Of a stretch of 11,422 nt of DNA, positions 1 through 5,178 are shown one piece after another. The stretch's first letter is position 1; each line of letters starts with the position of its first letter. The translations under genes and the position numbers were made by a program. The notes beneath the pieces were generated by a model that saw only the letters and a program-made list of their open reading frames with translations, ran no database searches and had not been told where the DNA came from. Origin of the DNA: Thermodesulfovibrionales bacterium (GTDB lineage Bacteria; Nitrospirota; Thermodesulfovibrionia; Thermodesulfovibrionales; SM23-35); the NCBI GenBank assembly GCA_020053565.1, contig JAGVMY010000098.1:1-11422 (forward strand), given 5' to 3'.

Positions 1-123
1 GCCGAAGTAGTAGCCAACAGACATCAATGTCACCTTCGCCCCTTCTTTCTCTGCCAATTCCAGAGCCCTTTTTACAGCCTTCAAAGAATTTTCTGAGCCA
101 TCCGTCGCAACCAATACCTTCAT
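1..123 (-). CDS. Universal stress protein (UspA family), N-terminal 41 residues, cut by window edge
   Basis: Reading the minus strand from 123 gives MKVLVATDGSENSLKAVKRA followed by an amphipathic helix and a second strand (VTLMSVGYYFG). The opening 'MKVLVATDGSENS' is the standard first beta strand and ATP/phosphate loop of UspA-fold proteins (hydrophobic strand, then D-G-S-x-x-S). The start is well supported: a GGAGG Shine-Dalgarno (plus-strand cctcc at 130-134) lies 6 nt upstream. The rest of the gene, including the glycine-rich nucleotide-binding motif near the C-terminus, lies outside the window, so ATP binding cannot be judged. UspA proteins are cytoplasmic and usually act in survival of starvation or oxidative stress; the exact role here is unknown. 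The gene is downstream of, and on the same strand as, a GntR repressor gene, with a likely own promoter at 203-231. Confidence 0.85.
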   Translation of the reverse strand, partial: MKVLVATDGSENSLKAVKRALELAEKEGAKVTLMSVGYYFG

Positions 124-153
124 AAAATACCTCCTTCTTCTCTAAATTTTTTT

Positions 154-179
154 GGAGCTTTAATTATTAAAATAGCTCC
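154..179 (-). other. Inverted repeat in predicted leader of the stress protein gene
   Basis: GGAGCT at 154-159 and AGCTCC at 174-179 form a 6-bp stem around a 14-nt AT-rich loop. In the minus-strand direction it is followed by an A run, not a T run, so it does not look like a terminator for the GntR gene. It would lie in the 5' untranslated leader of the universal stress protein mRNA, about 20 nt upstream of its Shine-Dalgarno. Function unknown. Confidence 0.3.
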
Positions 180-202
180 CCCCCAGATTCCCAATCCGCA
201 CC

Positions 203-231
203 TATTGTATCACAATACATTTAAATTTAAA
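203..231 (-). promoter_or_regulatory. Predicted promoter and overlapping palindromic operator for the stress protein gene
   Basis: On the minus strand TATTGTGATACAATA (203-217) is a perfect palindrome with 6-bp arms and a 3-bp centre. Its second half contains TACAAT, a 5/6 match to a -10 hexamer. TTTAAA (226-231) lies 16 bp further upstream as a possible weak -35, with TTGTTT slightly beyond as an alternative at 19 bp. A dyad over the -10 is the usual arrangement for a repressor operator; the adjacent GntR protein is the obvious candidate, but this is inference. The promoter begins only a few bases after the GntR stop codon. Confidence 0.4.
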
Positions 232-237
232 CAATGT

Positions 238-978
238 TTAATTAATCTTTTCAAATTCCGTTTGAATTTTATATCTTCTACTGCTGCCGATAAGCCTCAC
301 ATACGCTATAGAGCCCCCGTCTGCACCGATAAACAGTCTATGAAGAAGTAATGCAGGGGCGCCTTCCTTCACCTTAAGTATATCTGCAGCATCACCTTTT
401 ATCCTGGTAACCTCTATAGTCTGCACCACCTTAAATATCTTTCTTATCGCCTTTTCCTGTATCAGATCATATAACGAGGTTGGGCAGACTTCCTCACCCT
501 CTATACCCGGGAATATTATTAAAGGGACATACAGCTCTTCAATATATGCCGGCTCGTCCTCGACAACCCCTTTGCAAAGGAGGTAGTATACGTCATCTTC
601 TGCCTTGAGATAGGTCTTAATATCCTCTGATGGCTCCCTTACGCCCTTTACCAACAACTCTTTTTGAACTCCTACCCCCTCTCCAAACATATCCTCGGTC
701 AATCTCGTCTTCATGGCGAGCCCTGAATTACGTATTGAGTAGGTAACAAATGTTCCTTTGCCCTGTTGCCTTTTGAGGTAACCCTCTCTCACTAATTCAG
801 AGATAGCTTCTCTCACTGTTACTTTGCTTACATCATACGTCTTACATAATTCATCTTCTATTGGTATTTGTGTACCTGAAGGCCACTCGCCATTTTCTAT
901 CTTTTCCTTAATAATAGAGTAAATCTGGACATAAAGTTTCTCTTTACTGTCTCTGTCTACAGTCTTCTCTAACTTCAT
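238..978 (-). CDS. GntR family transcriptional regulator, HutC/UTRA subfamily
   Basis: This 246-residue protein is a probable cytoplasmic DNA-binding repressor whose affinity is set by a small ligand. Residues about 15-80 form the GntR winged helix-turn-helix: 'LYVQIYSIIKEKI', G-x-Q-I-P-x-E-D-E-L at 35-44, recognition helix SKVTVREAISEL (51-62) and wing GKGTFV (73-78). Residues about 95-240 match the UTRA (chorismate-lyase-like) effector domain, with 'EEPAYIEELYVP'-like and 'LLLHRL' signatures, so it belongs with HutC rather than FadR. Length is normal for the subfamily. The ligand cannot be read from sequence. The gene follows the sigma-54 activator on the same strand after 194 bp of AT-rich DNA carrying a sigma-54-type promoter match, and precedes a stress protein gene whose promoter contains a palindrome. 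The Shine-Dalgarno is poor (AAAAG about 11 nt before ATG). Confidence 0.9.
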   Translation of the reverse strand: MKLEKTVDRDSKEKLYVQIYSIIKEKIENGEWPSGTQIPIEDELCKTYDVSKVTVREAISELVREGYLKRQQGKGTFVTYSIRNSGLAMKTRLTEDMFGEGVGVQKELLVKGVREPSEDIKTYLKAEDDVYYLLCKGVVEDEPAYIEELYVPLIIFPGIEGEEVCPTSLYDLIQEKAIRKIFKVVQTIEVTRIKGDAADILKVKEGAPALLLHRLFIGADGGSIAYVRLIGSSRRYKIQTEFEKIN

Positions 979-1007
979 ATAATTATCTTTTCATATCTTT
1001 ATAATAT

Positions 1008-1020
1008 ACTATTCTATAGT
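1008..1020. promoter_or_regulatory. Dyad in the GntR gene promoter, possible autoregulatory operator
   Basis: ACTAT-TCT-ATAGT is a perfect inverted repeat with 5-bp arms. It covers the predicted start point of the sigma-54-type promoter (about 1010). It also fits between an alternative sigma-70 pair on the minus strand, TTGCGA (1020-1025) and TATAAA (998-1003), spaced 16 bp. Both positions suit repression by the GntR product itself. The dyad differs from the one at 203-217, so one regulator binding both is not obvious. In AT-rich DNA a 5-bp dyad can occur by chance. Confidence 0.3.
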
Positions 1021-1021
1021 C

Positions 1022-1036
1022 GCAATATATATGCCA
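1022..1036 (-). promoter_or_regulatory. Sigma-54 (-24/-12) promoter match upstream of the GntR gene
   Basis: The minus strand reads TGGCATATATATTGC, against the sigma-54 consensus TGGCAC-N5-TTGC. The invariant GG and GC are exactly 10 bp apart, and only one consensus base (final C of the -24 block) differs. Predicted transcription start is near 1010, giving a leader of about 30 nt before the GntR ATG at 978. A sigma-54 activator is encoded immediately upstream on the same strand, which makes local activation plausible. A sigma-70 alternative overlaps the -12 region. Confidence 0.5.
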
Positions 1037-1148
1037 TGTTTATAACTCATTGATACTTAATATTTAATTATTAATAGAAATATAATAATGCAATTATTTG
1101 ATGCATTTTAAGAATGATATTTTAAGGTATATAAGGAATCTAACTAAA

Positions 1149-1163
1149 GCAACCTATTGTTGC
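1149..1163. promoter_or_regulatory. Dyad GCAAC-N5-GTTGC, candidate enhancer site (or weak terminator)
   Basis: GCAAC (1149-1153) and GTTGC (1159-1163) form a 5-bp perfect dyad; another GTTGC half-site lies at 1178-1182 inside the end of the activator gene. The dyad is about 140-150 bp upstream of the predicted sigma-54 start near 1010, within the usual range for enhancer-binding protein sites. It also lies just after the activator stop codon, where a terminator would be, but the stem is short and there is no strong T run after it. Confidence 0.3.
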
Positions 1164-1172
1164 AGTGTAACT

Positions 1173-2474
1173 TTATGTTGCTATTTTTAACTTCTTTATC
1201 TTTCTCTGGAGTTGTTGACGATATACACCGAGGGCTTCTGCTGCGCGTGATATGTTCCCCCCGGATTTATCCAATGCAGAGGATATTATTTCCTTTTCAA
1301 CGTCTCTGATCGCTTCTTTCAATCTGGGTATTGTTGTCTTTTTGGGAGGAGTTGACTCAAGCATAAAAGCGGGTAAATCAGATGGTAATATCTCAGGACC
1401 ATTTGCCAAGGATATTGCTCGCTCAATGAAATTTTCGAGCTCCCTTACATTACCAGGATATGAATAGTGCATCAATAAATTCATCGCATCATCGGTAATA
1501 CCTTTAATTAATATGTCCTTTCTCTTTGGAGCATATTTCTTCATGAAGTGTCTCACGAGAAGTGGTATATCCTCTTTCCTCTCCCTCAGAGGCGAAAGGT
1601 GAATATTTATCACGTTAAGTCTATAAAAGAGGTCCAGCCTGAATGTACCCCGCAAACACGATGCAGTGAGGTTCTTGTTGGTAGCCGCGATTATCCTTAC
1701 GTCAACTTTCATATAACGCATGCCCCCTATTCTCATAACTTCACCTTCCTGGATTACCCTTAATATCTTTGTCTGAAATAGAGGAGAGACGTCTCCAATC
1801 TCATCAAAAAAAACCGTGCCGCCATCAGCCATCTCAAGGATGCCCTTCTTTGTATAATTTGCACCTGTAAAAGCACCCTTCTCAAAACCAAAGAGCTCTG
1901 ACTCAAGAAGGGTGTCGGGGATCGCACTGCAATTGATAGTCATAAATGGTTTTTCTTTCCTCGGGCTCCACTTATGAATCGCCCTTGCAACAGGTTCTTT
2001 TCCTGCTCCACTTTCCCCTGTGATTAACACATTGCTCTCACTCACTGCTGCTTTTCTTATTAACCCAAAGACCTTCAGCATCGGAGGACTTGCACCTACT
2101 ATTTCATCAAAGCCATACTCGTGAGTTAAACTCTTCTCATTGCATCTGCTGATTGCCTGGTTTAATGCCTCATTCGTCAGCGGTTTTTCTAAAAAATCAT
2201 ATGCCCCTAATCTCATTGCCTCAACAGCTGTTTTTATATCAGGCATTGAAAAGGCTATTACTGGCATTTGTTGTCTTAACTCTAAGAGTGTTTCCTGCCA
2301 GTCATCAACATCAAGGTCAAGAAAAGCGATAGCATAGTGAGAGAGCTCATGAGAATCAGGCATTGGTGATCTTTTTTTCTGCATTGATCCCTGTATATGA
2401 AAAGAAATGCCACTTGATTTAAATAAAGGGGATATCTTTTTTTCATCATCAGAGATGACTATGACATTAATCAT
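1173..2474 (-). CDS. Sigma-54-dependent Fis-family transcriptional regulator with degenerate receiver domain
   Basis: The 433-residue protein has the NtrC-type order. Residues 1-115 are receiver-like: acidic pair D9/D10, Asp53/Asp55 after the third strand, Ser76 in place of the usual Thr, and K97 in 'EKPL'. The loop after the putative phospho-Asp is about five residues shorter than in NtrC and lacks the usual M-P-x-x-D-G, so phosphorylation is uncertain. Residues about 124-355 are the AAA+ sigma-54 domain: Walker A GESGAGKE (153-160, Ala where Thr is common), GAFTGA loop (200-205) that contacts sigma-54, and Walker B VFFDE (221-225). Residues 390-433 form a Fis-type HTH (GGNISRAAEALGVYRQQLQRK). 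It should hydrolyse ATP to open sigma-54 promoters. No partner kinase is encoded here; the nearest sigma-54-type promoter found is that of the GntR gene. No clear Shine-Dalgarno; an inverted repeat abuts the start. Confidence 0.92.
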   Translation of the reverse strand: MINVIVISDDEKKISPLFKSSGISFHIQGSMQKKRSPMPDSHELSHYAIAFLDLDVDDWQETLLELRQQMPVIAFSMPDIKTAVEAMRLGAYDFLEKPLTNEALNQAISRCNEKSLTHEYGFDEIVGASPPMLKVFGLIRKAAVSESNVLITGESGAGKEPVARAIHKWSPRKEKPFMTINCSAIPDTLLESELFGFEKGAFTGANYTKKGILEMADGGTVFFDEIGDVSPLFQTKILRVIQEGEVMRIGGMRYMKVDVRIIAATNKNLTASCLRGTFRLDLFYRLNVINIHLSPLRERKEDIPLLVRHFMKKYAPKRKDILIKGITDDAMNLLMHYSYPGNVRELENFIERAISLANGPEILPSDLPAFMLESTPPKKTTIPRLKEAIRDVEKEIISSALDKSGGNISRAAEALGVYRQQLQRKIKKLKIAT

Positions 2475-2477
2475 GAA

Positions 2478-2496
2478 ATAGTTTAACCCAAACTAT
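2478..2496. promoter_or_regulatory. Perfect inverted repeat just before the sigma-54 activator start codon
   Basis: ATAGTTT (2478-2484), AACCC (2485-2489) and AAACTAT (2490-2496) form a perfect dyad with 7-bp arms, three bases upstream of the activator ATG (2474-2472, minus strand). In RNA it would be a small hairpin with loop GGGTT occupying the place of the Shine-Dalgarno. As DNA it could be an operator. Either reading implies control of activator level; no protein can be named. Confidence 0.4.
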
Positions 2497-2515
2497 GCAA
2501 ACTTCTCAAAAAAAA

Positions 2516-2591
2516 GTCATTACGAGGTAAAGTCGAAGCAATCTCAAGGCAAAGAGATTCCGAGTCCCGATAAATCGGGACTCGGAATGAC
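2516..2591. repeat. Mosaic palindromic repeat element (GTCATTgCGAGG family), with strong hairpin
   Basis: A 76-bp element starts GTCATTACGAGG, contains CGAAGCAATC (2534-2543), and ends AATGAC (2586-2591), the complement of its first six bases. The left half matches the element at 7761-7856. The right half is instead a perfect 14-bp hairpin: 2557-2570 pairs with 2575-2588 around a TAAA loop. A smaller stem, AATCTC (2540-2545) with GAGATT (2554-2559), overlaps it by three bases. The element sits between the permease stop codon and the activator start. On the minus strand it is followed by a T run (2509-2515), so it may also terminate permease transcription. No coding capacity. Confidence 0.75.
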
Positions 2592-2613
2592 ATTTATAAT
2601 AAATCACTATCTA

Positions 2614-3504
2614 TCATGCCGCCACTATAATAATCACAAACCCAATTAACATCAATGTTGCTCCTAAAAGCCTCTCTCTTATATTTTTTTCTTTAAATAA
2701 AAAATAACCATAGAGCACTCCGATAATTATGCTTATCCTTTTTACAGATATCACATAAGCGACATTTGCAAGGCTTATTGCGATCATATGTGATGCCACC
2801 ATAAAAGAGTAAAAGATACCTGGCAAAAAAGATGACAAAACAACGTCTCTCCTTATCTTTCTGCCTTCAGGACGTTGATAATATCTATGTCCTTTATATA
2901 ACGCAATTGGAGTAAAAAGAAGTGTTAATACTATAAAGTATGTAGTCCCGAAAAATAAGGGTGAAGAATGTTCTATAGCCCTTTTACCGAGAGGTCCAGT
3001 AACACTGTAAATCAGCGCAACACCTATCATCATAATCGAGCCTTTCTCCTTTGTGATTGCCCTTAACGGCTCACCTATGCCTGCTTTTATCTTTTGTATA
3101 TTCAGTGTATAACCCCCTAATGCGATAAGAAAAATGCCCATACCACCCCACAAGGACACCTTCTCTCCGAGTATAAGATAAGATACACAGATAAGAAACA
3201 CAGGCGTGAGTGCGAGAAATGGCAGGGTAAGGCTTAATGGAGAAAGCCTCAATGCCTTTATATACAGTACTATGGAAAGTATTTCAAGCGGCACAGCAAG
3301 CAGGAAAGCAGCATAAAAATTACTATCGAGCTCAGGCACCGGTATAAATAAAAAAGAAACAATTAGAAGTGGCAAGGAAAAAACAAGCCTGAGCCATGCA
3401 ACTATATATTCATCATGAGAAGCGAGTGCTTTCTTTGTAAATGCATCGCTTGTTGCGAGTGTAAAGGCTGAGGTTAATGCGAGCAATGCCCATAAAGAAT
3501 CCAT
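2614..3504 (-). CDS. EamA/DMT-family inner-membrane permease
   Basis: This 296-residue protein is almost wholly hydrophobic and has the length of the drug/metabolite transporter (EamA, RhaT-like) family. Two homologous halves are visible, about 1-137 and 155-296, each with about five transmembrane segments. Both halves end in the same way: 'LGEKVSLWGGMGIFLIALGGYTL' (split here for reading) resembles 'FKEKNIRERLLGATLMLIGFVII', the E-K followed by a Gly-rich last helix that typifies EamA repeats. Family members export amino acids, metabolites or toxic compounds, driven by proton exchange; the substrate cannot be predicted. The start at 3504 has no good Shine-Dalgarno. The gene is divergent from the malic enzyme gene across a 202-bp region and is followed by the palindromic element at 2516-2591, so it is probably transcribed alone. 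Confidence 0.85.
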   Translation of the reverse strand: MDSLWALLALTSAFTLATSDAFTKKALASHDEYIVAWLRLVFSLPLLIVSFLFIPVPELDSNFYAAFLLAVPLEILSIVLYIKALRLSPLSLTLPFLALTPVFLICVSYLILGEKVSLWGGMGIFLIALGGYTLNIQKIKAGIGEPLRAITKEKGSIMMIGVALIYSVTGPLGKRAIEHSSPLFFGTTYFIVLTLLFTPIALYKGHRYYQRPEGRKIRRDVVLSSFLPGIFYSFMVASHMIAISLANVAYVISVKRISIIIGVLYGYFLFKEKNIRERLLGATLMLIGFVIIIVAA

Positions 3505-3574
3505 ACTATAGACTGCATTGAGAAAAATGAGATGTCAAGAAACAAACATGAACTAATACTTTTTGAAATAGTCT

Positions 3575-3634
3575 GATTATTGGTGTGTGGTTATTGGAAC
3601 TTATTTGGTTATTGATTATTGGTGTTTGGTTATT
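3575..3634. repeat. Degenerate heptanucleotide array in the permease/malic enzyme divergent region
   Basis: The 60 bp divide into 7-nt units. GATTATT, GGTGTGT, GGTTATT (3575-3595) recur as GATTATT, GGTGTTT, GGTTATT (3614-3634), 20 of 21 bases identical. Between them are GGAACTT (3596-3602), a 4-nt ATTT and GGTTATT (3607-3613). The array has no coding sense and lies 72 bp upstream of the malic enzyme start; its last unit overlaps a possible -35 box. It is one of three short-period arrays in this window. Confidence 0.7.
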
Positions 3635-3653
3635 TTATTTTAAATAATACAAT
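3626..3653 (+). promoter_or_regulatory. Predicted sigma-70-type promoter for the malic enzyme gene
   Basis: TTGGTT (3626-3631) and TACAAT (3648-3653, 5/6 to consensus) are separated by 16 bp of AT-rich DNA. A start near 3660 would give a leader of about 47 nt containing the Shine-Dalgarno AAGGGG (3691-3696), 10 nt before the ATG. The -35 is weak and overlaps the end of the heptamer array. Confidence 0.35.
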
Positions 3654-3706
3654 CATCATAAACGTTTGGGTGGTCACACTTTATTAAAGAAAGGGGTTAA
3701 TAAAAC

Positions 3707-5110
3707 ATGGTACGAATCCCGAGTCCGAGTTACAGTATCACCATCAGGTTAGAGATAGAGAACAAAATAGGAATGTTCGCAAAGATAGCAACAGCTATAG
3801 GTCAGGCTGGTGGAGATCTTGGTTCTGTTGATATCGTTCGTGTTGAAAAAGGAAAGATAATCAGAGATGTCACGGTGAATGCACGCGATGAGGAACACGA
3901 GAAAGACATTGCAAGGTCAATCAGAAAAATAAAAGGCGTCAAGGTCCTCAGGGTAATGGATCGTACTTTTCTTGCACATCAGGGAGGCAAAATAGAGATT
4001 CACAATAAGATACCTGTGAGAGATAGAAATGACTTATCCAAGGTCTATACCCCTGGCGTGGCAAGGATTTGCAGAGACATCCATGATAATGTTGAACATG
4101 CCTATCGTTACACAATAAAAGGAAACTCAGTGGCTATAGTAACAGATGGCACTGCGGTTCTTGGTCTCGGTGACATAGGTCCAGAAGCTGCTATGCCTGT
4201 AATGGAAGGTAAGGCAATGATCTTTAAGGAGTTCGCAGGTATTGATGCCTTTCCAATAGCACTTAAAACCAAGGTTACCGAAGAAATTATTAATACGGTG
4301 AAATATATTTCACCTCCCTTTGGAGGTATAAATCTTGAGGATATTTCAGCGCCGAGATGTTTTGAAATAGAGAAAAGGCTGATTGAGGCGCTTGACATAC
4401 CTGTTATCCATGATGATCAGCATGGAACTGCCATAGTCGTTCTCGCAGCCCTTATCAATGTCTCAAGGCTTTTAAAACAAGACATAGAGAAATTTAAGGT
4501 AGTTGTGGTTGGAGCCGGTGCAGCAGGTGCAGCTACTGCCCTCCTTCTCTTAGCTTACGGAGTTGAAGATATAGTAGTATGTGACAGGAGAGGTGCCCTC
4601 TACGAGGGAAGAAACAATATGGATTCTTACAAACTGTCTCTCGCGAAGAAGACAAATCCAAGGAAAGTAAAAGGGAGCATATCAGATGCCATGGAAGGGT
4701 CAAATGTCTTTATAGGCCTTTCAAGCCCTGACATAATCACACCAGATGATATAAAACGAATGTCGAAGGAACCAATAGTATTTGCACTTGCGAATCCTGA
4801 ACCAGAGATAGCACCAGAAGATGCTCTTCCACTCGTGAAAGTTTTTGCTACAGGCAGATCAGATTATCCCAATCAGATTAACAATGCATTGAGCTACCCT
4901 GGAATATTCAGGGGGTTATTGGATATAAGGGCAAAGGGTGTAAATGAAGAAGTAAAAATTGCTGCTGCGGAAGCAATTGCATATTCAGTAAAAGATGATG
5001 AATTGATTGAAGATTATATCATACCGAGTATTTTTGACAAAAAGGTGGTTGTTGCTGTTGCCCACGAAGTTGCTGAGGCCGCAAAGAGAACAGGTATTGC
5101 AAGAAAGTAA
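3707..5110 (+). CDS. Malic enzyme (malate to pyruvate + CO2, NAD(P)-dependent) with N-terminal ACT domain
   Basis: The 467-residue protein is the short bacterial type of malic enzyme with an extra regulatory head. Residues about 9-86 form an ACT domain (SITIRLEIENKIGMFAKIA, later 'GVKVLRVMDRTF'), a fold that usually binds an amino acid or similar effector. The catalytic part has the YTPGV motif with Tyr114, T-D-G-T-A-V-L-G-L-G-D at 146-156, the general-base region E-G-K with Lys169, the metal ligands E211/D212 (NLEDI) and D236/D237 (IHDDQHGTA), and the dinucleotide loop GAGAAGAA (269-276). NANPEPEI-like ALANPEPEI (360-368) and ATGRSDYPNQ complete the family pattern. NAD versus NADP preference is not certain. 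It is cytoplasmic and links malate to pyruvate. It is followed after 68 bp by sdhA, the next step back in the C4 branch, suggesting a common C4-dicarboxylate role. Shine-Dalgarno AAGGGG supports the start. Confidence 0.93.
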   Translation: MVRIPSPSYSITIRLEIENKIGMFAKIATAIGQAGGDLGSVDIVRVEKGKIIRDVTVNARDEEHEKDIARSIRKIKGVKVLRVMDRTFLAHQGGKIEIHNKIPVRDRNDLSKVYTPGVARICRDIHDNVEHAYRYTIKGNSVAIVTDGTAVLGLGDIGPEAAMPVMEGKAMIFKEFAGIDAFPIALKTKVTEEIINTVKYISPPFGGINLEDISAPRCFEIEKRLIEALDIPVIHDDQHGTAIVVLAALINVSRLLKQDIEKFKVVVVGAGAAGAATALLLLAYGVEDIVVCDRRGALYEGRNNMDSYKLSLAKKTNPRKVKGSISDAMEGSNVFIGLSSPDIITPDDIKRMSKEPIVFALANPEPEIAPEDALPLVKVFATGRSDYPNQINNALSYPGIFRGLLDIRAKGVNEEVKIAAAEAIAYSVKDDELIEDYIIPSIFDKKVVVAVAHEVAEAAKRTGIARK

Positions 5111-5138
5111 CGACAATTAAAAATAATAGAACTCCATA

Positions 5139-5173
5139 ATTTTGCATTTTTGATTTTTTATTTTTTATTTCAC
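5139..5173. repeat. Heptanucleotide array immediately before sdhA
   Basis: Five consecutive 7-nt units: ATTTTGC, ATTTTTG, ATTTTTT, ATTTTTT, ATTTCAC. The array ends five bases before the sdhA start codon, leaving no Shine-Dalgarno. A short AT stretch of opposite strand bias (CAATTAA, AAATAAT, 5114-5127) precedes it and could be an inverted partner. It resembles, in period and position, the array at 3575-3634. Confidence 0.6.
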
Positions 5174-5178
5174 AAACC

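Noticed and set aside
154..179. Intrinsic terminator for the GntR gene
   Set aside because: In the direction of GntR transcription the stem is followed by A residues, not T.
3505..3538. TTGACA (minus strand, 3533-3538) with TATAGT as permease promoter
   Set aside because: Spacing is 22 bp and TATAGT abuts the ATG, so the pair does not make a credible promoter without moving the start.
4108..4398. Antisense 96-codon frame within the malic enzyme gene
   Set aside because: Complementary shadow of a conserved coding region; no promoter or ribosome site seen.
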